A stretch of DNA of 39,775 nucleotides from Thermoplasmata archaeon. Its GTDB lineage: Archaea > Thermoplasmatota > Thermoplasmata > Lutacidiplasmatales > UBA184. Where the stretch lies: NCBI GenBank assembly GCA_030040775.1, contig JASHTB010000067.1, positions 1-39,775 on the forward strand. The letters run 5' to 3'. Shown here in pieces: positions 1-7,794 of this stretch (positions are counted from its first letter, which is position 1; the number at the start of each line of letters is the position of its first letter). The position numbers and the translations under genes were made by a program. The notes under the pieces were generated by a model, which did not search any database, had not been told where the DNA came from, and worked only from the letters and a program-made list of their open reading frames with translations.

Positions 1-62
1 CTTTTTCCTCCTCGGAGAGCGTTGGGTCCATGCGAAGCCGGACGACCACCGAGGCATAACGG

Positions 63-1643
63 TTATCGGCGGCGCGCCCCGCGACTCGACGGTCGGCTCG
101 CCCGGAGGAGGCCGATGTGCCGACGCCACTCCGGCCGCGAGCGCGGGAAGTCTGCCCGGTAGTGGGCGCCGCGGCTCTCGGTCCGGGTGAGCGCCGCGCG
201 AGCGATGAGCGACGCGGTGAGGCAGGCGTTCGCGGCCGCCCCGGGCAGCTCGTCCTCTCCTCCGGGCTCGACGGTTCGGGCGATCCGCTCGAGCTCCTCG
301 ATCGCCGATCGGAGTCCGACTGCGGTCCGAACGATCCCCACGTCGTTCCAGAGGAGGTCGCGCACGTCCTCTTGGAGGGACGGTTCCGCCCGCCGTCCCG
401 AACCTCCGGCCCACGGGATCTCGATAAGACGCTCGGGAGGGTTCGGGGCCCGGGCGACCGGGTGGACGAGCTCGCGCGCCACCCGTTCCCCGAAGACGAC
501 TCCCTCGAGCAGCGAGTTGCTCGCGAGCCGGTTCGCCCCATGGACCCCGGTCGACGCAACCTCGCCCGCGGCGTAGAGGCCCCGAAGGTTCGTCCTGCCG
601 TCCAGGTCGGTCGTGACGCCACCCATCATGAAGTGAGCGGCCGGAGTCACCGGGATCCGGTCCCGGGACGGGTCGAGCCCGTAGGTGGCGAGGAACCGAC
701 AGATCGTTGGGAAGCGAATGAACAGGCGGTCGCGTGGGATGGCCGTAGCATCGAGGTAGACGCACGGCGACCCGGTCCGATGCATCTCCCGGTCGATCGC
801 GCGGGCGACGACGTCGCGCGGCGCCATTTCCGCGTCCCGGTGCACTCCGACCATGAACCGCTCTCCCGCTGCGTTGACCAGCACCGCCCCTTCGCCGCGG
901 AACGCTTCGGTGATCAGGAATCGAGGGGCCCCTTCCCTCCAGAAGACCGTCGGATGGAACTGGATGAACTCCATGTCGGTCAGGAGCGCTCCCGCTCGGA
1001 ACGCGACCGCGACGCCCTCGCCCGTGGCGATCGAAGGATTCGAGCTCTGACGGTAGAGGCTGCCGGCGCCGCCGGTCGCGAGCACAACCGGGCGAGGCTC
1101 CAGGACCTCGAGAGAACCCCCTTCGGCGTCGGTCAGATGGGCCTTCGGACCTTCCCGGTCCCTCGGCTCGAGGCGTCGCAGTACCGTCCGCTCCCGGACG
1201 TCGATGCCGGCGTCTAGGACGCGCCGTTTCAGCGCCTCTTCGATCGAAAGGCCGGTCGCGTCCCCGCCGGCGTGGAGGATTCGGGCGCGGGAGTGCGCGG
1301 CCTCGCGGCCGAGGGAGATCTGGCCCTCGACCGTATCGAACGGAACGCCGTACCGGACGAGGTCGGCGATTCGGGCCGGCGCGTCGGAAGTGAGGACCCT
1401 GGCCGCCTCGTGATGGACGAGGCCGTCCCCGGCACGGATCGTGTCCGCGAGGTGAAGCGCCGGAGAGTCGTCGGGTCCAATCGCCGCGGCGATACCCCCC
1501 TGGGCGTAGCGGGTGTTCGACTCCTCGATCCGTGATTTCGTCACGATCGTGGGCTTGAGGCCGAGCTCGCGGCAGCGGAGCGAGACGTAGAGGCCGGCGA
1601 TGCCGCTCCCGATCACGAGCGGCCGACGGGCGCCGTCCGTCAC
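63..1643 (-). CDS. nadB: L-aspartate oxidase (NadB), FAD-dependent
   Basis: Rossmann/FAD motif near N-terminus (RPLVIGSGIAGLYVSLRCRELG), TRYAQGGIAAA, TDMEFIQFHPT, GLYAAGEVASTGVHGANRLASNSLLEGVVFG. GTG start at 1643 chosen over the longer ORF; AT-rich box (tatag, 1667-1671) lies about 26 nt upstream. Confidence 0.93.
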   Translation of the reverse strand: MTDGARRPLVIGSGIAGLYVSLRCRELGLKPTIVTKSRIEESNTRYAQGGIAAAIGPDDSPALHLADTIRAGDGLVHHEAARVLTSDAPARIADLVRYGVPFDTVEGQISLGREAAHSRARILHAGGDATGLSIEEALKRRVLDAGIDVRERTVLRRLEPRDREGPKAHLTDAEGGSLEVLEPRPVVLATGGAGSLYRQSSNPSIATGEGVAVAFRAGALLTDMEFIQFHPTVFWREGAPRFLITEAFRGEGAVLVNAAGERFMVGVHRDAEMAPRDVVARAIDREMHRTGSPCVYLDATAIPRDRLFIRFPTICRFLATYGLDPSRDRIPVTPAAHFMMGGVTTDLDGRTNLRGLYAAGEVASTGVHGANRLASNSLLEGVVFGERVARELVHPVARAPNPPERLIEIPWAGGSGRRAEPSLQEDVRDLLWNDVGIVRTAVGLRSAIEELERIARTVEPGGEDELPGAAANACLTASLIARAALTRTESRGAHYRADFPRSRPEWRRHIGLLRASRPSSRGARRR

Positions 1644-1730
1644 GCGCCTCGGACCGGATCGGTCGGTATAGCAACTTCTCCTGCTGGGTTCGCGCTCTAT
1701 ATGTTGCGAGCGGAATGCGCGACGGAGGCG

Positions 1731-3101
1731 GTGGAGTCGGTGAACTCGGAGCCGGACTGGCGGTCGGCCGTACGCGTCCGGGAGGACTCCGCCCTTGCTT
1801 CGGAGCTTACCGAGCGGCTGGCTCGGGCGAGCCCGCAACCGGCCGTGGGCGTCACCGACTTGGTCGCGCTCCGGCGGGCGTTCTGGCGGCGTTCCGGTCC
1901 TCCGGTTCCGATCCCTCCCGAGCGTGAGGCGCGCATCGAGGCCGGTCGCCGGTTGCATCGACAGCTGGAACGAGTCGTCGCGCCGGACGGCGCGCTCGAG
2001 GTTCGAGTGCGCCGGGACGGCCTCGTCGGCCGTGTGGACGCGCTCACCGACCGTCCGATCGAGCTGAAGACGTCCTCCCGCGTCGTGGAGCCGGAGTCCC
2101 TCGTCGCCGACCGGCCGGACCAGGTCGAGCAGCTCGGGATGTACTGTGCCCTCCTCGACCGTCCGGTCGGCCGCCTCGTCGCTCTGGCCACGCCCTCCGG
2201 TTCGGTCGAGGGAGTCCGAACCTGCGACATCGCGTACCGAGACCTTCCGGCGATCCGCGGCGAGATGGTGCGGCGGGCGGACCGGCTGCGAGAAAGCCTC
2301 GGCCTAGGCCGGGCCGCCGGACTTCCCCGATGCCGATGGTTCGCTCTGGGCTGCGAGTACCGAATCGAGGGGACCTGCGACTGCACGGGAAACGAACCGG
2401 AGACCTCCTCGTTCGTCCTCGAGCAGGTCGAGAAGATCGAGCCGCGGCCCGACGTGGATGCCGATCTCGAACCACGGCTCCGCGCCGTTCCTCGAGGGGC
2501 GCCGGGCCCTGTCGTCCGTCGTTTCCGGGACATGATCTATCCCCGCCGAGCGTACTATGACGAGACCCGGCCGATTCCCCCGGTCCACGAGGCGGCCAGC
2601 CCCGAACGAGCCGCGGGACGGGAATCGTACCGACGGCTCCTCGAGGCGTTCGAGGGTGGTCCGGTCGGAGAGGTCACCCGTCTTCCTTCCCTCGCAGATG
2701 AACCCGAAGAGGAGGTCGGGGGGTTCCGGGGTGAGCCGTTCCTCCTCCGGGCCTCCCGGGCCAAGGCGCCGCGAAGCGCCGAGGAGCTGCTCGACCGGTC
2801 GCCTCAGTATGCCCTCGAGCTCGGGTTCCGGTGCGTGGCCACCGGTCACTCGTCGGGCCGAGCGATCGTCGGCTTCGAGTCGGTCGCCGGCCGCGCGGGA
2901 GAGGTCCGCGTGGTCGAGTTCGCCTTCTCGCCGATCAGCACGTTCTCTCGGCTGTGGCGCGAGAGGAGCCACCGGTGGGAGGAGGCAGTCCGCGCGCGGA
3001 CCCCCCTCGCGCTCACTCCGTGTCCGGCGTGGATGTTCGCCGCCTGCCCTTACCGAGCCGAGTGCGCGTGCGACTCGGCCGGTGGGCGTTCCCAGCGGTA
3101 G
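1731..3101 (+). CDS. PD-(D/E)XK (RecB/Cas4-like) nuclease family protein with two Cys clusters
   Basis: GRVDALTDRPIELKTSSR fits the D...(D/E)xK nuclease core; Cys clusters CRWFALGCEYRIEGTCDC and CPAWMFAACPYRAECAC. ORF opens at 1701, but a TATA-like element (tctatatg) overlaps that ATG, so GTG 1731 is a likelier start. Confidence 0.72.
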   Translation: MESVNSEPDWRSAVRVREDSALASELTERLARASPQPAVGVTDLVALRRAFWRRSGPPVPIPPEREARIEAGRRLHRQLERVVAPDGALEVRVRRDGLVGRVDALTDRPIELKTSSRVVEPESLVADRPDQVEQLGMYCALLDRPVGRLVALATPSGSVEGVRTCDIAYRDLPAIRGEMVRRADRLRESLGLGRAAGLPRCRWFALGCEYRIEGTCDCTGNEPETSSFVLEQVEKIEPRPDVDADLEPRLRAVPRGAPGPVVRRFRDMIYPRRAYYDETRPIPPVHEAASPERAAGRESYRRLLEAFEGGPVGEVTRLPSLADEPEEEVGGFRGEPFLLRASRAKAPRSAEELLDRSPQYALELGFRCVATGHSSGRAIVGFESVAGRAGEVRVVEFAFSPISTFSRLWRERSHRWEEAVRARTPLALTPCPAWMFAACPYRAECACDSAGGRSQR

Positions 3102-4015
3102 ATCGTCGCGCTCGCGATGGTCCGGAAGCCGTTCGCGTCGTAGAGCCGGCGGGCCTGCTCGTTCGACCGGGTTACCCAGAGATGGACGCTCGAGTAGCCG
3201 AGCGCCCAGAGCGCTCGCATTCCCCAGCGGAGGAGACGCTCGCCCAGTCCCCGACCTCGGTGGGCCGGGTCGACCATGAAGTCGAGGAAGATTCCACGGC
3301 GAGCCGACTGCTCGGCCGACAGGATCGCGCCCACGAGACGGGAGGGTTCGGTCGTGACGAGGGCGGCCGACGCCTCGGGGAGGAACCGCCCGAGCCTTCC
3401 GTCCATGAGGGCGCGGAGAATCCGGGCGTAGTCCTCGGAGGAGCGTCCGATGAGGAGCTCGTCGGTCGTCCCCGCGAACGCGCGATGGTCGAGGTCGGCG
3501 AGGGCCTCGAGGGTCACGTCGGAAAGGGGGACCTGCCGAAGGCCCGGGGGAAGGGGTCTTCCCTCGGTAGCGTCGGACGGTCCGAGGGTCCGTTCCATCG
3601 CGTCCCGCTCGATCACGGTCGACCCCGGTCGGGTCGCGAGCCGTTCGAGGACGCGTCGCTCCTCCTGGGGGGGTAGGCCGGTGAAGCCGAGGTCGACCGA
3701 GGTCAGGTCGGACGCGGTCTTCTCGAGAAGGACGGTCGCGAGCCGGAACGCCCGGTCCTCTGCGCCAGCAGCTCCCGCGACGTGCACATGGCCGAAGCCC
3801 TCGGCCCCTCGGACCGTGTAGAACGCCAGGCCGCCGCCTTCCGACGTAGGGTAGAACCAACCGGTCTTACGGCCGGCGGTGAGGTCGGCGGCGACCTCCT
3901 CCACCCACGCGCCGGTCGGTGACTCCTCCCGGTTCGCGAGCGCACGCCGAAGGAGCTGCGCGAGCTCGAGCAGCTCCTCCGACGGAGCGCCGAGCGTCGA
4001 CCGCGGAGCGTCCAC
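3050..4015 (-). CDS. GNAT family N-acetyltransferase, probable tandem-GNAT architecture
   Basis: C-terminal acetyl-CoA loop VDPAHRGRGLGERLLRWGMRALWALGYSSVHLWVTRSNEQARRLYDANGF; N-terminal half (GFGHVHVAGAAGAEDRAFRLATVLLEKTASDLTSVDLGF) looks like a diverged GNAT fold. GTG start with upstream GGGGGAGG. Confidence 0.8.
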   Translation of the reverse strand: MDAPRSTLGAPSEELLELAQLLRRALANREESPTGAWVEEVAADLTAGRKTGWFYPTSEGGGLAFYTVRGAEGFGHVHVAGAAGAEDRAFRLATVLLEKTASDLTSVDLGFTGLPPQEERRVLERLATRPGSTVIERDAMERTLGPSDATEGRPLPPGLRQVPLSDVTLEALADLDHRAFAGTTDELLIGRSSEDYARILRALMDGRLGRFLPEASAALVTTEPSRLVGAILSAEQSARRGIFLDFMVDPAHRGRGLGERLLRWGMRALWALGYSSVHLWVTRSNEQARRLYDANGFRTIASATIYRWERPPAESHAHSAR

Positions 4016-4030
4016 GTTCGCCTCCCCCGC

Positions 4031-4906
4031 TCACGAGGGAGACTCGCGCTGCAGGATCTGCGCGATATCGGGAGCCACGGAGGCTTTCTCGGCCGGGTTG
4101 CCTAAGGTGTCGGTCGAGTAGACCTCGTCCGTCACCGCTTTGATCCGCTCGAACGCGTCGCGAAGAAACAGCCCGTGCGTGCACGCAGCGCTGACTGCCC
4201 CGACTCCCTGCTTCTTGAGGAGCTTGGCCGCCTCGACGATCGTGCCGCCCGTGGTGATGACGTCGTCGATGATCACGGCGTGTTTGCCCTGGATGGGCAC
4301 GGATAGGTTCGCCGGCATCGACAGCTCGACCCGCTCGCTGTCGATCCGCTTCTTCTCTAGGGCGAACCACGGTTTCTCCAACAGCTGCGCCATCCGGCGG
4401 ACCCGGTCGATCCCTCCCTTGTCCGGAGAGACGAGGACATCGGTGGGTCGTTCCCGAAGCAATCGGGCGATGGCGGGGATGCCGCTCGCCTCGAACGCCG
4501 GCTTCGTGAAGTGGGCGAGGGTCTGGGCAGAATGGAGGTCGACGGTGACGACGAGGTCCGCATCGAGCTCCACGTGCCGGCAAAGCGCCCGAGCGCTTAC
4601 GGGTTCTCCGGGAAAGAACCGGCGGTCCTGCCGTGCGTAACCGAAGTAGGGGACCACCACCAGGGTCCGCCGAGCTCCCGCCTCTCGCACCGCGTCCTCG
4701 AGCAACAGAAGTTCGAGCAGGTCCTGGTCGGTGCGGGTCGACTGGACGACGACGACGTCGTCGCCCTCGAGTCGTCCTCCGACCCGGAGGTACAGTTCTC
4801 CGTCCGGGAAGCGCTTCGTGAACGGGATACCGAAGGGGGCGTTACCGAGCTCCCGCGAGATCCGCTCGGCGAGAGCAGTCGAGGCGGTCCCCCCGATGAC
4901 GTGCAT
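4031..4906 (-). CDS. prs: ribose-phosphate pyrophosphokinase
   Basis: FPDGELYLRV, VVPYFGYARQDRRFFPGEPVSARAL, VVTVDLHSAQTLAHF, VVSPDKGG-like, AVIIDDVITTGGTIVEAAKLLKKQG PRPP-binding loop. Confidence 0.96.
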   Translation of the reverse strand: MHVIGGTASTALAERISRELGNAPFGIPFTKRFPDGELYLRVGGRLEGDDVVVVQSTRTDQDLLELLLLEDAVREAGARRTLVVVPYFGYARQDRRFFPGEPVSARALCRHVELDADLVVTVDLHSAQTLAHFTKPAFEASGIPAIARLLRERPTDVLVSPDKGGIDRVRRMAQLLEKPWFALEKKRIDSERVELSMPANLSVPIQGKHAVIIDDVITTGGTIVEAAKLLKKQGVGAVSAACTHGLFLRDAFERIKAVTDEVYSTDTLGNPAEKASVAPDIAQILQRESPS

Positions 4907-4998
4907 TCGACGGCGCTCCTGTCGAGCGGACGGGGTCTCGAACTAAAAGTTTGCTCTGTTGCGAAGGACCGGAGCGGCAGCGGAAGGCGGTCTTCGCC

Positions 4999-6360
4999 TC
5001 ACAGCTCGTCGTCGCTGGCCTTCGGGGCGGACTTCTTTGACCGGCGGACTCGGGGGCGGGGTCGCCCGCGGTGGGCCCCCCGGTCCGGTTCCTTCGGCGG
5101 GACCCGGCGATGCGAACGTCGAGGAGGCCCCTCCTCTTCGTCCTCGTCCTCGGGTTCCCGACGCCACGGACGCAGCGACCCCCAACCCTGGCGCGCTCGG
5201 CCACGGCCTTCCGACGACCCTTCTTTCGCACCTTCGGCCTCGTCCTCTTCCTCCTTTCTGAGCGGCGTCTCGATCCCTTCTACGCGAAGGGCATAGTGGA
5301 CCCCGAAGGCGAGCAGGATGGCGCCCGTGATCGTCAAGCCCATGAACTCCCACGATTGGGAAGGCACCTCGGCGGTGTTCCCCTCGAAGAGGAGCTTGAG
5401 GGAACCGAACCACGGGATCATTCCACGCGCGACCCCGATCACCCACGACGGCTCAACGAGCTCGCTGATCGCGGGCCCCCCCGGGGTCGTTCCGGCCTCC
5501 TGGTCGGGTTCGCCCGTACAGCCGCGTCCCGGGGTGCATACCACGTTGTTGTCTCCCATCGTCACGAATCCCGAGTGGTCTCCGAGCGCCGGGGACGATA
5601 GGTCCAGCGCGACGTTCGCGGACTCCCATCCGATGTGGTAGAGGTCGAGCGTGCCGGTAAGGTTCGTCGTGCCGCAGTCGTTCAGGGTCCCGGGCGTCGC
5701 GTAGACCGCGTTGGAGGCCGAGCCGCACGGAAGTCCGTTCAGTTCGCTCGCATCGTAGCTCGAGGAGCTCGGGTTCCAGGAGAGGTAAACGATCGCACGA
5801 TGGATCACGGGCGTCCCCCCTCCGCCGTTGGGATGGTAGAGAACGACATCGCCGTACTCGCCGTACGTGGAGTAACTGGTCTGGAGTCCCACCACGTAAG
5901 GCACAATGGTGCTCGCGTCGACCTTCTCGGCGAGGACGAGGTCTCCCGTGTTGATCAGACCAAGAATGTCGTTCGGTCCGTGCTGCATGCTGTCCGATTC
6001 GACGACATAGACCGGCGGCCAGTTCTGGGTGTAGGCGTAGAGACCGGAGAGGAGGACCACGATGACCGCGAGCGCGACCAGAGGCTCGAAGTAGAGCGAG
6101 TCACGGGCCCGCCAGAACACCGGGTGGCGTTCCCGGGATAGCCAGTGAGGCCTCGCCCCGGCCCGCGGCGTTTCGGAATCCACTTCCTCGTCCTCGTCGT
6201 CCTCGGGTCCCCTCCACCGTCGAACAGGAGGAGGACGTGAGGAGGGGTTCCGGCGGGGTCGGCGCCGTCGCGCCCGCCGGTAGCTCTCCTCCTCTTCCTC
6301 CTCGTCCTCGTCGTCAAGATCTTCGTCGTCCGACCGGGACGGCCGGTGAGGCAGAACCAT
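4999..6360 (-). CDS. S26 signal peptidase, archaeal/ER (Sec11) type, with long charged N- and C-terminal tails
   Basis: VVESDSMQHG (Ser), GDVVLYHPNGGGGTPVIHRAI (His), GFVTMGDNN. ATG 6360 preferred over 6387 because an AT box (gcataacc) is centred about 28 nt upstream of 6360. Confidence 0.88.
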   Translation of the reverse strand: MVLPHRPSRSDDEDLDDEDEEEEEESYRRARRRRPRRNPSSRPPPVRRWRGPEDDEDEEVDSETPRAGARPHWLSRERHPVFWRARDSLYFEPLVALAVIVVLLSGLYAYTQNWPPVYVVESDSMQHGPNDILGLINTGDLVLAEKVDASTIVPYVVGLQTSYSTYGEYGDVVLYHPNGGGGTPVIHRAIVYLSWNPSSSSYDASELNGLPCGSASNAVYATPGTLNDCGTTNLTGTLDLYHIGWESANVALDLSSPALGDHSGFVTMGDNNVVCTPGRGCTGEPDQEAGTTPGGPAISELVEPSWVIGVARGMIPWFGSLKLLFEGNTAEVPSQSWEFMGLTITGAILLAFGVHYALRVEGIETPLRKEEEDEAEGAKEGSSEGRGRARQGWGSLRPWRREPEDEDEEEGPPRRSHRRVPPKEPDRGAHRGRPRPRVRRSKKSAPKASDDEL

Positions 6361-6509
6361 CCTCGATGCCTGCCCGAAGGGTCGCATAACCCTTCGGCTC
6401 GACGGGCACGAGCGCGGATCGTGCCCTGGGAGTCGAGGGAGAGCGACACGCGAACTCTTAAGGTCCGGTGTCGCCCCCGGACGAGGGAGAGCTCGCCCCG
6501 GAGGACCCC

Positions 6510-7139
6510 ATGCACCGTTTCGACGTTTCGATGCCGCTCTTTCCGGGCATGCCTGCGTTTCCAGGAGACCCTGCGTTCGACGCCCGGTCCGTCCGGTCGG
6601 TCGACCACGGCGATGCGTACAGCGTCTCGGCGCTCACGATGAGCTCTCACGCCGGCACCCACGTCGACCCGCCGAGCCACTTCGTCGCCGGAGGAGAGAC
6701 CGTGGACCGGCTCGACCTCTCCCGGTTGAACGGTCCGTGTCGCGTGGTCGAGATCCCGGGCGCGGCTCCTTCGGTCGGCCCGGAGGAGGCGACCCAAGTA
6801 CCGTCGGCGACGACTCGGGTGCTCTTCCGGACCCGCAACTCTCTTCGCTGGAAGGAGAAGCTCGCGTTCTTTCCTGACTACGTCGCCCTGAACGAGGCCG
6901 GAGCGCGCGTCCTCCTCGACCGAGGGGTTCGGCTCGTCGGCATCGATTCGCTGTCGGTCGAGTCGGACCCGACCGGCCGGTTCCCCGTGCACCACCTTCT
7001 CCTTGGAAACGGGGCGCTGATCCTCGAGGGGCTCCTCCTCGCCGAGGTGCCTCCCGGAGAGTACGAGCTCGATTGCCTACCGATTCGGGTTCGCGGTGGC
7101 GACGGTGGCCCGGCGCGGGTCGTCCTGCGCAGGCCCTGA
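6510..7139 (+). CDS. cyclase / kynurenine formamidase-like metal-dependent hydrolase (PF04199-type)
   Basis: MSSHAGTHVDPPSHFV motif, VLFRTRNS, VALNEAGARVLLDRGVRLVGIDSLSVE. ATG 6510 preceded by GGAGGACCCC (SD-like). Confidence 0.87.
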   Translation: MHRFDVSMPLFPGMPAFPGDPAFDARSVRSVDHGDAYSVSALTMSSHAGTHVDPPSHFVAGGETVDRLDLSRLNGPCRVVEIPGAAPSVGPEEATQVPSATTRVLFRTRNSLRWKEKLAFFPDYVALNEAGARVLLDRGVRLVGIDSLSVESDPTGRFPVHHLLLGNGALILEGLLLAEVPPGEYELDCLPIRVRGGDGGPARVVLRRP

Positions 7140-7148
7140 CGGACGGCC

Positions 7149-7580
7149 ATGCCGCCCGCACCACCGGGCGCGGGGTCGGCCCCGCTCTCGCTCGCGACGC
7201 CGGCGTTCTACCTCTTGGTCGCCGTGCTCGGACTGTTCGTCGTGATGCTTCTCGTCCTGCGTAGCTACTACCCGAACCGCAAGCGGGGCTTCGAGGGGTA
7301 CCTCGATGCCGCCGGGGTGAGCCTCGCCTTTCTCGTCTTCGGCGTGGCGCTGGTCGTGTTTCTCGTCCTTCGCGACCCTGACGGGAACGCGACCTCGTGG
7401 GCCCTCTACGAGACTATCCTCAGCGGCTATTGGCTCGCCTTCGCAATCCCGGTGGTGACGGTCGGTAGCTCCGTGGAGGCTCGCAGCCGCGGGACGATCC
7501 GCTGGATGGTCCCTTCGGTCTTCGTGGCGGCGCTGATGTTCCTCGGTATCTTCGCCTACTATTACTCCCGCCTCCGCTGA
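7149..7580 (+). CDS. small integral membrane protein, uncharacterised
   Basis: 143 aa with about four hydrophobic segments (PAFYLLVAVLGLFVVMLLVL; VSLAFLVFGVALVVFLVL; YWLAFAIPVVTVG; VPSVFVAALMFLGIFAYYY). Confidence 0.7.
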   Translation: MPPAPPGAGSAPLSLATPAFYLLVAVLGLFVVMLLVLRSYYPNRKRGFEGYLDAAGVSLAFLVFGVALVVFLVLRDPDGNATSWALYETILSGYWLAFAIPVVTVGSSVEARSRGTIRWMVPSVFVAALMFLGIFAYYYSRLR

Positions 7581-7611
7581 GACGGCCCAAGTCCGAGCGG
7601 GACGCCGGGGC

Positions 7612-7794
7612 CTAGTCGCGCTCGTCGGGGGGCAGGAGGTCCGGGATCCCGTCCTCGATCGGGTAGTCGACCCGGCATTTCGGGCAGCTGAGGGTTCCCT
7701 CGACGATCTCCTCGCCCTCGCGCCGACGCTCGGCGAGCGTCAGCTCGCCCCGGCAGACCGGGCAGCGCAGGATCTCGAGAAGGTCCGGCTTCAT
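7612..7794 (-). CDS. Trm112-family zinc-ribbon protein (methyltransferase activator)
   Basis: MKPDLLEILRCPVCRGELTL...GTLSCPKCRVDYPIEDGIPDLLP; start overlaps the stop of the aIF2gamma gene (ATGA). Confidence 0.85.
   Translation of the reverse strand: MKPDLLEILRCPVCRGELTLAERRREGEEIVEGTLSCPKCRVDYPIEDGIPDLLPPDERD

Noticed and set aside
1731-3101. Cas4 assignment implying a CRISPR system
   Set aside because: No repeats, no cas1/cas2 and no interference genes in the window; RecB/Cas4-like is the most that can be said.
2304-3860. 518-aa minus-strand ORF
   Set aside because: Antisense to the nuclease and out of frame with the GNAT gene; Arg/Pro/Gly-rich composition with no motif.
4999-5013. Signal peptidase C-terminus ...DDEL resembling an ER retention signal (KDEL/HDEL)
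   Set aside because: Archaea have no ER or KDEL receptor; the tail is generally acidic, so this is most likely coincidence.
6180-6330. Tandem DNA repeat (tcctcgtcctcgtcgt-like)
   Set aside because: Arises from runs of GAC/GAG (Asp/Glu) codons in the signal peptidase N-terminal tail, not an independent repeat element.
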